Notes: a model not told the origin generated them from the letters alone. Positions 10,705-22,912 are shown, counted from the stretch's first letter. The stretch is 64,000 bases of DNA from Cycas panzhihuaensis (GCA_023213395.1 CM041465.1:228601741-228665740), one strand, 5' to 3'. Numbers and translations: made by a program.

Positions 10705-11441
10705 TTCTCCAAAATAATTGGGTTGTATTCTTGGGAGTTGATTAATGTTGTAGAATCCTCAACTGTGTGATAGAGATTGGTCTCTTCAAAAGTCGATGAA
10801 GTTTCTTCATTGGCTATTGTAGTGCTTGAGGCATCATCTGAGATTACCTTGATTGAATGCTTACCAAGTATAGGGAGGAGAACCTCATTTCCCCCATCTG
10901 TCAATGTGAGGGTTACGCCCTTCCAACTTTGAAGACATTCCCTTTTATACAAGCATGGGCGACCAAGCAATGACAGATACAATACTATCTCCTTAACTGT
11001 TTCCATGATGGTAAAGTCAATTCGAATTGCAATACTAGCCACGTCTACTTTGACATTTGAGAGTTTTCCAACAGATTTAACTAATAATTCATTTGCTAAT
11101 TTTAGGGAAGATATGGCTGCTTCCAATTTGGGGCTTCCTAGCTTTCTCTAGGTGGTGATTGGTAATACATTCACTGTTGCTCCACCATCAACAATTACAT
11201 TGTGAAATTTTTTTGCCAAAATTATAATCGATACCTTTTGATCAAGATCAAAGGATGGCATGACTTTCTTTAAACTTTTAACAACTTCCTTTTGGTGTAA
11301 TAGTCTTATTTTTATCCATTCAGTTACTTGTTGTAATAGAATGGTCAACTGTAATTGCTTCACTAAATTTTCCAATAATAACAACATCCGAGGTATGTCT
11401 TCTATTGGAAACCCTTTGAACAATTCCTCCGCCTGCATCAA
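10705..11441 (-). pseudogene. Element F retropepsin region (Ty3/gypsy-like)
   Basis: The minus strand reads FHNVIVDGGATVNVLP (about 11150-11210), the D-x-G-A active-site pattern of plant gypsy proteases, followed about 80 residues later by YLSLLGRPCLY, matching the conserved LLGRPWL-type strand. Stops separate the pieces (near 11147), and the frame changes before the copia A insertion at 10704. Downstream sequence resumes at 5490. Lineage within Ty3/gypsy cannot be set without the reverse transcriptase. Confidence 0.75.
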
Positions 11442-12049
11442 TTGAGGTTATTGTTGCATCTCCTGGATAGTGGGTTCTTTCTCCTTGGGTTTATTTTTCC
11501 TTACATAGACATACTTTGTTTAAGGTTTACCCATAGGTAATGAATTTTCAGCTTCCCTTCGAGTAGCTTCCTCTGAGATCTTCTTAGCTAATTCAAAATG
11601 ATTTATTTCCACTTTCGGATTCGAGTAGTCATCTGTCAATTTTGCCTTTCTCTTCTGTTTGCTTTTGGTTTGTAGTTTAATTGTTCTTGAGGATTCTAGT
11701 CATTAAATTTGTCAATTTCGCTTTCCCTTTGCAACTTTCTATTTTGTGGTCTCCAGGGCCACATGCTTTACACACTAATGGACATTGTTCGTGTGCTCTA
11801 GTAGTCGGGCATTTCTGACTTCCAATGGCCAAAGTACATCTCCCCATTGGTGGTTTCTTCTTTGATGATTCTAGTGTACTCCTAGTAGCATATAGGTGTC
11901 GTGCTGAGTCGGTTCCTCTTCCTCTTCCTCAACCTCTGTAACTTCTTCCTGTTGAGTTGAAATAACAATCTTTAGTGTTGCGATTATCTATATCACAAAC
12001 ATGACACCACTTATCCTGTTTCCTTATTTCACTATTTATGGGGTTCAAT
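11442..12049 (-). pseudogene. Element F gag C-terminus with degenerate zinc knuckles
   Basis: Reading the minus strand across several frames gives KWCHVCDIDNRNTKDC, a CCHC-like knuckle in which the histidine position is not His. A second cysteine-rich segment, CKACGPGDHKIESC, follows. A lysine-rich stretch then leads into the protease region. Frameshifts and stops are frequent. Confidence 0.55.
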
Positions 12050-13253
12050 TCACCATTTCTCTATTCTGAATTCCTTTCCTTTCTTCCTTCTGCTTTCATC
12101 CTCTTTTTTTCTATTCTGTAGTTTCAAACGTTCCACTTCTCTTCTCAAAGTTTCAATTTCAGATTCTCCTGCTATTTTGTCTACTTGGTAAATAGGTTTA
12201 TTACATTGGTTTTGTTTTAGTTCTCTTAGCTCCTCTTGTAATTTGAGAAGCAATGGATTGTGCCCTCCTATTTGGGCGTCCATCTCTGCCTCAAAATCCA
12301 AAGCTAGCTCTTGGGCATTTTTAAAAGACTTTAATGGGTGCACATGCATCATGGATCTCAATTTCTCATTCAAACCTTTGACAGAGTAATTTTTCATGTT
12401 GTGGTTTGTCATTGTTTCATTGGTCATGCTAGCTGTAATTGTTTCTATACGATTGATATAAGTTAACACTAATTTATTAGGTCCTTACTTGATCTTCTTC
12501 AATGCGAATTTGACAGCCTCGTTGTTGCAAATTTTTTGAAATTTCCCTTCAAATAGTTTCTTTACATTTCCCTATGATCCCACTTTATTTAACTCTATGC
12601 ACCATGCCAATAGTACTTTTCTGAAGGTACACACAAACCTTGCTTTGATCTCCTATTCATCTTTAATTTTTTTTTACATTCATCAAGTTCTTGAAAAGAT
12701 ACACATGCTCCAGAGTGTTGGATGTATCATTGAAGATCAATTTTCTGAATTCCCTTACATCGTCCATCCTTGGCGAACTCACTGATGTTTGTCCTAGTGA
12801 TGGTGAATTTTCCTCCTCTGAGGACATAGTTACTTCGTCTGGAGATACCTCTGTTTTCTCTACAATTTTGGGTTTGGGTGTTGTTCTCGATGTACATCCA
12901 TTAGCGCTATCCCTTCCAAATAGTGGATTTTGAAAAGGTGTTTTCAATTGAATGGGTTTAGGCACTCTTGGTACTTGGATTGTTAATGGTGTCACTATTA
13001 AATATGATTGCTTGATTCCCTTATTCGACGAATCTTTAAACAACTGTGTTGTTAATTTATTTTCCCAATATACTGAGGGACCTTCCTTTGCCTTTTCCTC
13101 GCGATCACTTAGGTCCTTCGGAGTATATTCCACACTTGTTTCTTCTGCCTTCCCTAGGGTTTCACTGTTTTGTTCCAAATTTTCTTCCTTTAGAATTTCC
13201 TCCTTCTCTGGGTTAATGATATAAGATTCAATAGGGGCAGGTGGCAGTACCAT
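12050..13253 (-). pseudogene. Element F gag (capsid region)
   Basis: Two open stretches, 13253-12663 and 12469-12050, joined by a short stop-containing segment, make a gag-like protein. It has an acidic N-terminal region (EKEEILKEENLEQNSE), then a capsid-like core (DDVREFRKLIFNDTSNT, LEHVYLFKNLMN, RFVCTFRKVLLAWCIELN, FEGKFQKICNN) and the segment VKGLNEKLRSMMHVHP. A lysine- and glutamate-rich probable coiled coil follows (LREVERLKLQNRKKEDE). This layout fits plant Ty3/gypsy gag. The call rests on pattern rather than on a strict motif. Confidence 0.65.
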
Positions 13254-13610
13254 TTGTTCCCCATCTCTTCCGATTTCTTGTTCTTGGGGTGTCTGAGCTC
13301 CGCTTCGCCTTAATCTTGTTGCTGTTATTGAGGCTTAACCTCCTAAGCCTTCTTAATTTGGTTCCCTTTGACCATCTTAAAGCCCTTTGTCTGCTTGATT
13401 CTACTAATCACTTATGTGAAGTTCTTTTTGGTGGCTTTCCCAGCTTCAAAGGCCTTTTTTGTGGCATTGGAAGGTCCCTTGGCTATCGAAGGCTTAGGTA
13501 CGACTTGCCATCTCAATGACAACTAGGGTTTCTTGGTCTTTGAACATAATTCACTGACGAAAACTCTCAACCCAGTCACTCTTGAGTGGACGTAGGCAAC
13601 GAAACCAATG
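13254..13610 (-). other. Element F leader and possible primer site
   Basis: The region between gag and the presumed LTR has no clear frame. Just inside the LTR boundary the minus strand reads TTGGTTTCGTTGCC, which resembles gypsy primer sites of the TTGGCGCCGTTGCC type, with changes at the CpG positions. The tRNA identity is uncertain. Confidence 0.4.
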
Positions 13611-14426
13611 TTGACTTTAGTCTCACTGCCTTTATGAGAACACACTTGTCGAGGGGTCTCTAGCTGATAGTCTAGTTAGGGTCGGTCAACATGATCATAT
13701 CACTGGCTTACTCATACAATTAACACAATATTATCATAATGCCATTATCTCAATGAATAATCAACATGCATTCCTCATACAATCAATTGTTGTGCACAAA
13801 GTATGCAAGATTCCATGTAACTCTTTATTTTATTAAGCAATATGGCTATCAATGTCTTTTACATCGCAGAAATTGATGCATTCTACATGCGTTCTACCAT
13901 AAACCATCACATATGCTTTGATACTTGTCTCTTGTCCTTAAAGTAGATGACATAGGAATGAATGACTTGGGCCTCACAGCAAAATGGTGGATAAAGCACC
14001 CATAAATACCCAATTACATGCCTTTTGGGGGAATGGTTGTGACTTATGGTCACAATCATTCATTTGCAAAACAAAAGTACCTTTTCACTTAAGATTCATC
14101 ATAGTCATTAATTACTTTTTGTTCTGTTTGTACAACCATATGCATGCATGCCTAAGGGTGACATCATCATCTCTGGGGTGTATGGTTCAAATCTAGGCGT
14201 GCATTTCATGCATCCCCTTCTATGCATTCTGGTTTGCTTTCATTCGTTTCGGGAACATATCCTGTAATTTATTCCCTGAGAGTTGCCCTCTTGTGTTCTT
14301 CATTGATTTCTGGCATGCGTTCCCATGCGCGACCTTCTAGTGCTATGTTCTTGCATTACTCTTGTCAGAACAAGTATACATTCTTATGTTTCCAAAATGG
14401 CATGCGTGCCAAATTTTGCCCTAACA
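13611..14426 (-). repeat. Element F 5' LTR (inferred)
   Basis: In element orientation it would run TGTTAGGGCAAAATTT...AAGTCAACA, 816 bp. Support comes from the collinear, diverged copy at 3028-3879 on the other strand and from its position upstream of gag. It contains the hairpin at 14031-14061. The bases after it, actta at 14427-14431, differ by one from accta at 4255-4259, where TGTTGACTTT also occurs. That could mark the other end of F, but the rest of a left LTR does not match. Confidence 0.55.
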
Positions 14427-14830
14427 ACTTATACATAAGTTCACATTGGTGGATCGTGGATGAGCTCACGTTTATGGGCATAGTGAAGAAGTAATCATAG
14501 AGCACTCAAGGAGGGGAATCACTATTTGTTAGGATTGTATCAATGATTAAAAATGAGATTTGGACACCATTCCTATACTTGATGTGTGGGCGCACCACCA
14601 CTTAGATGGGCATTATAAAGGCAGGACATGTGTGGCATGGTTTTAGTGCTAGACTAGGGTCAATGCTTATGGAAAGGCATCATTATGGGTTATGTCATGT
14701 GGTGAGTTCTCATTTCAGACTTACTTATGAGCCTACCTTCCCCCTTTGAATTTGCAAAGTAAAAACTCTGCAACTAAACCTTAATTATTTATTTATAGAA
14801 CTTAGGGGATGAAGTATAGATGGAAGGTGA
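14427..14830. repeat. Dispersed repeat, related to 54500-54810
   Basis: From about 14510 the sequence tracks 54512-54810 in the same orientation: both begin with AATCACTATTTGTTAGGATTG-like DNA (identical over about 20 bp), share a GGGCATT block about 85 bp on, and end near GGTGA(C/G)(A/T)TTCATGACA. No protein is conserved between the copies. Confidence 0.5.
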
Positions 14831-15550
14831 CATTCATGACAGATATCATGATAGCCTTCAACACCACCTCAAATATTAGAATATATTGCTAGAGCAATAA
14901 AATGGATCCCAAATGAGGCACTTGAGTTAGAGAAGTTGTACATGAATGGAAAATTCAACCTAGTGGCTGATATACCATCTTGAAATGATGAGGATAAATC
15001 CATTTTGGATGCAATCTCCACTACCAGTCCTAATTGAATCATATAGGCATAGAACTCCATGAATAATAGCACTTGTACACTTATCCATAATCTAAAATAG
15101 GAAGAGCCACAATCTTATGAAGCATATCAATGGAAAAATGAGGTCCTTTTGTGCAATGGAGGGATACTTCTATGTACGCATTTTCTAGATATCCCTTTTA
15201 TCTAGTATTGCCCTCATTTGTTAAAATGCTCAAAGGCAATTGAGTACTTTGGGTATGGGTGTACTTGATAACTTATTTTCATGTTGTTTCTTGTGATGGA
15301 CATTGCTTGTAGGATTTGGTTCAAGCCTCTTTTGCAATGGAGGAACTTCCTAAGAAATCCTTTATAAGTCTAGGAGATCAAGAAGGAAGACTAGTGAAAT
15401 AGATTCTAACTAGGCAAGTTGGCAATTTTGATGCTCATTTTACTTGGCAATGGCCTTATTTGTTTAATCTTTGAGAGAATTTGAATATTTTGCTTATAAA
15501 TAGTAACATCTCACTCATAAGTGCTTTCTCATGTTGGACTCTCTTTTCAG
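14831..15550. other. Non-coding, nothing recognised
   Basis: An open stretch after a splice-like TTGCTTGTAG near 15314 reads DLVQASFAMEELPKKSF but has no convincing donor site. Nothing else stands out. Confidence 0.4.
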
Positions 15551-15643
15551 GATGTACTTAATATCTCTTCTTTGTTAAAGGCACCTCCTGAGAAGTCCTC
15601 TAGATCTAGAAAATCCAAAAAGAATGAAGCAGTTTCTAATGAG
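15551..15643 (+). CDS. Candidate internal exon of an unidentified gene
   Basis: A 93-bp stretch is bounded by a good acceptor (CTCTTTTCAG, 15541-15550) and a good donor (GTGAGTATG from 15644). It is open in exactly one frame as 31 whole codons, so it is a phase 0-0 exon by length. The peptide begins DVLNISSLLKAPPEK and ends SRKSKKNEAVSNE, basic and serine-rich. I do not recognise the protein. Flanking exons are not obvious, so it could be an isolated exon carried by an element, part of a gene with very long introns, or chance. Confidence 0.3.
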
Positions 15644-17005
15644 GTGAGTATGTTTTTTCTTGATATCGTTTTTAACATTGAAGTTTCTTCGACAAGGACA
15701 AAGGATTGAATGGTTTTTTTGCATAGTGTGGAATGTTATTAAAAAATTATTCAATTATAGCATTTTGCATTTTGTTGTCATTCTAGGTGTGGCAAAATAA
15801 GATTTTGTTTTGTTAATTAAGTCAACTGTAAGCTAAGAACAATTGATAAATTAACATAAATATATATTGATATTGGTTAAAGCTAACTGTGAGTAATTCA
15901 ATTATTGACTAATTTGAAGATGGGTTTTCTATTTTTATACATCATAAAACAAACCTTGGTTTGTTAACTTTTTGCAATGGACCTACGAGATGAAGAACAT
16001 AAGTGTTTGACTTGGATCATGTTTTCTTACGTCTATTTTGGATGGACATTATGATTTTGCTGTTGATATTCCATTACAACTAGGAAATACAATTTATTAA
16101 TTGAGGTATTATAAGTGATCGAGGAATGGTATCTCATATCATGCAAAGAAATTTTGTACATACCGTCATTAACAATAATGGGTGGCTTTGTGAATTCTTA
16201 TTGGTGCAGACCTCTCAATTGTTTCCAATCTTTTGATTCTCAAGAGGCTCTCATGTGGAAATGTTATGTTTGTTAGGAGAAATGAAGAAACGATGTTTGC
16301 AAAACATAGAAACATTCCACATTATTGATCACTTAGTAGAATATGTTGAGTTCCAAGGAATACATGCTAATATTTGATAAAGAGATTTAGGTGGATTATG
16401 GTATATAGGTTTCCTTAGCTTAAAAATTGGAAATACTGTAGTATGTGCCAATATGTGCTCTCACTAAGGAGATATTACACAGATTGTAGAATAAACAGGG
16501 AATAGATTTTTTTTTTATTGTGATATAATTCTCGATATATGTATTGTTGTCCATTTTGGATTGATGGTAGTATTTTATAGTGCTTTGACTGTTTGTGATG
16601 ATTACATCTAAACTGCCACATCGCTTCACCCAAGATCAATCAATTATAACTGAGTTGCTTGGCTTATGGTACCATTTAATGAGGCATGTTAATATATATC
16701 GGTGATAGTAATCATTTTATGATGTTGTCACAATTTGACATTGATCAAATTTGTCATCATGTGAACTAGTGTACTCATCTTAATGTGTTGGCTACAGAAC
16801 CCTATTTCCATGTCAACATTTGTCTCTTTGGCAACATTCCTAATGTTCCCATCTCTAAGTAAGCAACCCTCCCTATAATATAACCCCTCAAAATTTATGC
16901 CGCAAGTTTGATTGTCACAAATCTGTAGTCCTTTTTTTTTGATTTTGGTTGTTTATAGCTTAAAAATAGTAGGTCTTTGATAAAACCCTAATTGGCCAAA
17001 ATCAT
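15644..17005. other. Non-coding, nothing recognised
   Basis: AT-rich sequence with T runs, stop codons in all frames and no retroelement motif. Confidence 0.4.
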
Positions 17006-17017
17006 GCTTTGATACCA
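17006..17017 (-). other. Primer binding site of element M (tRNA-iMet type)
   Basis: On the minus strand this is TGGTATCAAAGC, one change from the site used by the other elements, followed after two bases by the LTR terminus at 17020. Confidence 0.6.
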
Positions 17018-17019
17018 CT

Positions 17020-17700
17020 TGTGGTAGACCCTACAATGCTGCTTTCCAATTCCAATAATAGATAACAACGAAAATACTTGAGTGGTAAAACTATCAGGAG
17101 TTGGAAGCAAAATGATACTAGTAACCCCCTAATTGGATTGACAAGAAGTACTAGGATGTTAACAAACATGACAATGCACAAAGGAATGGGATAATAACAT
17201 GTAGGATAACCTCAAAATGAAACAAAATGTCATTTAATAATAAAATTTATCTATATTATAAAGCTTTCACAAGATGACATAAAAGTCTTGTACAAAAGAT
17301 TGCCCCTCTTCAAGGCAAGGGAGCCTCTCAAATAAAGCCCCTTGTCAAAGGAGCAAAGAAACATTTATAATCCAGAAGTGCTTATATATGGATATATATC
17401 CAATTCACGTTAGGATCCCATGATATCTTGGGCTAGGGTCGGCCCTAAATATAATTAATAAATTAAAGTGAAATTGGCCTCTAATAATATACATGTAGAA
17501 TTGCAAACTTCAAACTAGTGTAACTTTCTCATACATTGCTTGCTTGGAATCTATGACTACTCATTTTGAAGCTAATGAGCAACTCTATACCATGATCCAT
17601 GTTTCATAAGCTAATTCCATTTATTCCAGGAGCATAATTATAACATACACAATTTTAAATGCACCTTGGTCCATTGGCAGAGGTAGGTACACAACATATA
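17020..17700 (-). repeat. Element M 5' LTR (right end approximate)
   Basis: The plus strand begins TGTGGTAGACCC two bases after the primer site, like the arrangement in chromovirus E. A TATA-rich promoter-like segment containing GGATATATATCC lies near 17388-17399. No second copy is in the window, so the outer end is a guess. No gag or pol of M is recognisable to the left. Confidence 0.45.
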
Positions 17701-20700
17701 GTGAGTAAGGCAAACCATTATGCCATCACATAAGCAATAGGAAATTGTTGGAGTAAGGAGTGGATAGTAGATGTGGAGAAGCTAAGTCTTTTGTCATTAA
17801 TTCTTTATCTCCTTTCATCCATGGAGGCTACAATGGTTCATAGAAGAACAACTAAGGTACTATGATATCTATACTATGTATTTGAAACAATTAATAATGG
17901 AATCATATAGTTTCTTTCTCTTCTCCTTCGCTCTCAGAAATTTGATTTTAATAGAAATGACAGAAATTTTGTTAAGTTTTAAGGCTGAAGAAGAACCATA
18001 AGACTATATTTGTGGAATTATATAGCCTTGTTACAATAGTATGGGTGTGTGTAGGTCCTTATAGGGCCATACCATGGTCTAATGAATGCTCACAATGTGT
18101 ATACATAGTAGTAAAATTCTATGGAGGAATGCCATTTGTAAGATTTTAATTAAAATTTTGGAAGGCGTAAAGGGCATACAGGTGGTGTGGAGAACACTGT
18201 ACAACTATATACACAAATTGTTGATTATATCTTTTTGAGTCGCGTATAGGAAGAATGGGAAGAAGGAAGTCCACAAACTAGGGATGCAACACCATCATTG
18301 TACAAACTCATTAGTTGGTATATCTAATGACCAATACAAGATGAGGAATTAATAGATACAAATACTCATGCACACCAGTCCATCACCAAGATATCATTTT
18401 ATTGCTTTTTAACAAAATTGAGTATAAATGTCAAGCACAGAGGGGTACGATAGACTTATGTGGTTGTCCTAGGTCAATTGTACACCCAGATTCAGTGCCA
18501 AGATTCATTACATGGAATGGTGACTTTTGTTCTTGACACCCCATCATGATCCCAAAATTGTACTTGGCTTCTTTAATATACCACATGTGGTGACTCATCA
18601 TAGCGACCTCCCATAACTATTTATCTTATTAACACATAACATATTTGCAACAACATTTACATAATATGCTTGTGACATGACACCTTAACACACATAACAT
18701 ATTGATAATAATCGCGTCCTGACATGGACCAACATCTATCCTTTCCTTTTAAAACTTGAGTGTCTTGCTCACGTTACATCAAAATCAAGATGCATGGTAG
18801 TGAACGCTTCATAGCTCATGAGTGTGGGCTAACAACGCCTGTTTTTTCAACCAAATCGATTTGAATATCATTTGGAGCAAAGCTTGGTGCTGTTGTAAGT
18901 GTTGGTGATTCCTTCTTTTATGAAGACATTGGTGAATACTTGCTTTCCTTTGCGGCTACCTATTTTGTTGATTGATTATTCATACACATGCCAACATTCT
19001 CTTCTATGGCATTTTATCTGTTTTCATTGCCTCTTTAATCTCAACAAATTCCTTTCGAGATTCAACTTTAGAAAACCTCATTATAAAACTTCATACATTA
19101 AAGAAGCATAAACATTGATTACCCAAAAAAGAAGCTATCATTGGTCATAGTCAAGAGATGGAATCCTTCAATTTCAATACATTTGTTGGAAATTGTTGTT
19201 GAAAATGGTACGATGACTATTGATTTTTTGCTATAGTAGTCCATAGTTGTTGAATCATTGAACTACTAGGATGAATGTTTATGGTCTAAAAATTTGGTGC
19301 CATTTGTAACATCATTCCTTTTCAAAACCAAATTGCAATTAAGATTACCACTTCTGAATTTTGGAAGGGAAACCTTAAGTATCTCCCCTTTGCATTGTGT
19401 AACTTCATTTGCAAAGAGTAATCTCTAAATTGTTTTAATAGTTGGAATGTTTGTGAGTTTAGAGCTTTGGCATAAAAGATGAATATCTAAGAGTTTTTCA
19501 AAGTAAAAGTTTGTTTCCTTTCCCAAGTTGTCAATTGCGATCTTTACCTCAGCAATTTGTTCAAAGATAGCCTTGATCTAACTTGTAGCCAGTGAAGATG
19601 TATTTCTTCAGGTGATTTTGTTCAAGAATCCATTTGAAGTTAGTGAAGGATTTGATAGAAGAATAGCATTTGAACCGGGTGTTCTAGGTCCCAAGTTTAC
19701 TGGAGTCCTTGCAAGCCTAACAATTTGGGAATTATTGTGGTTTTGACTTGTTTTTCTTTTCATTTCATTGTCCCCCTTTATGTGCTTCCCTTCTCCCTAT
19801 TGTGTTATAGCCATGTTAGTATTAAGGCATAGATAATTAGTGTCTTTTTGCTCAGCACTCAACATCCTCAGTCTTGTCCTTGTTCACAAAATAATTGTAG
19901 TCTCAACATGACTTGTCAAATCACCATTGCCCTTTGTCATCTTAAATCTATCTCTCAAGAATTTGACATTTTCTGGAAGAAAATTTTGCAACCCCAGTCT
20001 TTATAGCTGACTCTCTTCTTGATCGAATATCCCTTTTCAATTATGGCATTCTTACTTCAGATTGGCATGCTCCATTCCCACTTCTTTTAAACCCCTTGCT
20101 ACATAAGAATCCTTGCATGATGAATTCTCTAGTAGGTCCTTCGTAGCAAGTGACATACTTCTCTCAATCGTGACCTTCAAGTTTGCGTGACCTCCTCTCT
20201 CTCCTTAGCTAACTATAGTGTGTTGGGCTATATTTGTAGGATATTCCAGTCAATCTTAGAACATTTTGCATAGATACAACATCCACAATCCTATTTCTTT
20301 TTTAAGTTTTTTGTTTTGGAAAAAAACAAAACATTAATAAGAGCTAAGAAAACAGACAAAAATTATCATTATTATTAAAAAAAAAGTTGAGAGTTTTTAT
20401 CATTTTTGAGGGGGGGGGGGTAAAAACACTAAAAAAAGGTGGTTGTTGTCAAAACCGTGGACAAAAACGTACACATGGTTTTACCTAAAATTGTGTACTA
20501 TAGTAATTGTGGACTGCCTAAAACAATGGGTTACTATTTTTACTTAAAGGGTGACCGCCTCTCATAAAACACATGGTTTGATTATGCAAGAGCTTGTGAG
20601 TGATTAGAGGTTGTGGACGATGATTGTGGAGGTTGGGTGGTAGTAATTAGGGCATATTTATAGTGATTAGAGGTGGTGGAAGTTGATTATAGAATTTGTG

Positions 20701-20857
20701 GATAGTGATTTGAACTTTGTGGGTACCATTTTGAGTGTTTGGGTAGCCTTTATTTGTAAATGGACATTTTGCTTTCTTGGTGGGTATCATTTTTTAGCTT
20801 GTGGGCACCCTCATTTTGCATTTAGAACAACTTTTTTTTTTTTTTCTCCCCAATCTA
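17701..20857. other. Long non-coding stretch
   Basis: No gene, LTR or tRNA is evident. A homopolymer run of G lies near 20409-20420, with A/T-rich low-complexity DNA around 20290-20400. From about 20580 to 20850 the plus strand is rich in GTGG and GTGATT repeats. This last part lies just upstream of the hAT start codon and may contain that transposon's terminal region, but I could not define terminal inverted repeats. Confidence 0.4.
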
Positions 20858-20904
20858 ATGGCATCCTCACCATCTTCAATTGGTGGTGATTGTGATGGAG
20901 CTAG
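20858..20904 (+). pseudogene. hAT-type transposase, segment 1 (start codon)
   Basis: The ATG at 20858 opens MASSPSSIGGDCDGAS and is cut after the second base of a codon by element C. If C and one copy of its 5-bp TSD are removed, the frame continues directly at 44722 as DHGESGPEHDDFSPLWKYV. The join restores an N-terminus followed by a BED zinc finger. Start choice rests on this continuity and on the stops upstream. Confidence 0.75.
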
Positions 20905-21406
20905 TGTTGAGGGTTGTATGTGCTCTAATGCCACAAAGACAACCTACGATCTCTTGGAGAGGAAGTGTGCTAAGAGAATAAGATGATTAGCATCAAATCA
21001 ATAACAGTAAATGGACAAGCAGGTAAGCAAGCATAAACTCAAGCATATGAAAACAATAGAAATGGGGGAGTAGGAATTGTTCGTATCTCCAAATAACAAG
21101 ATTTGCTTGTATTCAAAAGAGCAACATAACAATACAAATCTCTCTCATTATCCTTTATAGGAGAAATGGTCCTAACATGTAGAGGAGGAGGAGGAATCTT
21201 AGGGGGTTGCATGCCTTGGCCCATGTGCACTCACATATGCAAAAGTGCATAAGGGGTACATTGACCCTCAAGTCATAATATTATGTCACTAGAAAGAATG
21301 TGGGTGTATGCCTTTAGCGTATTAAGTAGTAAAGTACCCTTATATAAAGTACATAACTTTACAATCTAAACTACATGACTTAACATTTAGGCATAAAGGT
21401 CTGACA
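20905..21406 (-). repeat. Element C 3' LTR
   Basis: The LTR is 502 bp. In element orientation it starts TGTCAGACC and ends CAACA. It aligns with 36900-37244 plus 44537-44716. Relative to that copy it lacks a hairpin-forming segment of about 26 bp near 21214. Confidence 0.92.
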
Positions 21407-21414
21407 CCCCCCTT
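21407..21414 (-). other. Element C polypurine tract
   Basis: The minus strand reads AAGGGGGG immediately before TGTCAGACC. Confidence 0.8.
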
Positions 21415-22016
21415 AATGTTTACAATATTAAGTTTTATCCAATGTATTGCACTAACCAGGGTTGTTCCAAATGTACCTCCACTGTAGGGTCACTGTTTAG
21501 GAAGGCGCTCCTCATGTCTATCTGATAGATTGTCCATTTGCATTGTACAACTTAGGCCAATATTGATTTGACGGTGTTCATATTTGTCTGAGGTGCAAAG
21601 GTTTCTCCATAGTGAATGTCTTCTTTCTATTTGAATCCTTTGGCCACCGGTCGATCCTTGTGTCACTTGATAGAAGTGTCAGATTGGAATTTGGTTTTGT
21701 GTTTCTTTTTGCAACTAATTGCTTGTTTTCTGTTAGGCAATTTTACCAAATTCCAAGTTTGATTTTTTGTAATAGAATGGATTTCCTCATTCATGGAAAC
21801 TTTCCACTTTTCATTTTTATGAGTCACCTCAAAAGTGGAAAGCTTATCAATAGAAAGTATTTCAGTCATAAGTGCATAATTGAATGATTGTTGCCTCATT
21901 TTAGATAGACATTTTCCTTTAAGTACTTGCGCATCTTGTATTGTTTGAGTGTACCATTTAGGTAACTTCTTCATGACTGTAACTATAACATCAACATCCT
22001 AGGCCTATAATGGTTG
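21415..22016 (-). pseudogene. Element C reverse transcriptase N-terminal part
   Basis: The minus strand gives LPKWYTQTIQDAQVLKGK and KNQTWNLVKLPNRKQAISC, then with frame changes GFKQKEDIHYGETFAP and IYQIDMRSAFLNSD, all matching D. The text stops at HLEQPW and resumes with LNIVNIKGG at the polypurine tract, so the YVDD box and all of RNase H are deleted. The upstream half of pol continues beyond element B at 27304. Confidence 0.88.
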
Positions 22017-22248
22017 TGTTGGTATGTAATGTTTTATCTAAGTGAGAAAGGGGGTCATGTTGGGACCACCCTCAAATGTAACTCCAATATAAGATTGTGA
22101 CACTTGGTAGTCTTAGACTGATCGGTTACACTTCAATATGTAACGGTCACATTGTTGATGTATATTTAAGGAGACTAAATCTCAATGAAAAACATCTCTT
22201 TCTCTTCTCTGCACAAATCAGGTTCTATTTTTGCTCTGATTTCCAACA
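22017..22248 (+). repeat. Element B 5' LTR
   Basis: It begins TGTTGG and ends CCAACA, a perfect 6-bp terminal inverted repeat. Confidence 0.97.
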
Positions 22249-22260
22249 TGGTATCAGAGC
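22249..22260 (+). other. Element B primer binding site (tRNA-iMet)
   Basis: The site reads TGGTATCAGAGC directly after the 5' LTR. Confidence 0.95.
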
Positions 22261-22912
22261 AGGTCAATCTCAACTGCTCATTTGGAGGTGAATTCTTACA
22301 TCAAAGATAATTCATCAAGGGTCTAAGAAGGAGATAAGGAGGATAGGGTCCCGATTACGCGGAAGATCATTAATACCACAGGTATGCGAACCGCATGAGA
22401 CTGCACGGATGTGTTTTTTTCAAAGGTGTCAAATCGAAGTGAAAATTCGTGGGAAGATAGATCACAGTACGGAGAACACTTTTCTCTTCTGCAGCAGAGT
22501 CATCTGGAGACGTTTTTTAGGCCAAACAGAGCCCGAACCAGTCCGCGCAGGTTTGGAGACTTTAGCTCTGAAATCTTTTCGATCTGCTCATAAAATCGGG
22601 TATTCTCAGTCTCAAATCTTTCTTAGCAATAGTACTTTGAGTTTCCAGCCAGTTTCGGAGATTGTTTCTAAGATTTTCACTATGATTTTTTCAAAAATCG
22701 AGTTTCTGCCCTAGCCGAAGTTTTCTCTTTCGGGGCTAGTTTCTCCCTTTTGAGGAATCTTCTTACAAATCCGTCTTCAGATCTGAATAGGCACCTAAAA
22801 TACCTACAGTTTGAGGTACACTTCAATTTTATCCGTACACTTAGGGTTTCGTACGGAATTCTGTACAATAGTACGGTCCATACCCCAAAACAGCTTCCTG
22901 TCTCTGAGAATT
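22261..22912 (+). other. Element B untranslated leader
   Basis: The leader is about 650 bp and aligns with the leader of A. Several sites that are CGTACG-like in A read CATG, CACG or TATG here, consistent with loss of methylated CpG. Confidence 0.7.

Noticed and set aside
18899-20250. Decayed minus-strand gene in the T-rich region
   Set aside because: Short stretches read in frame but with stops throughout, no known motif and no splice-bounded exons.
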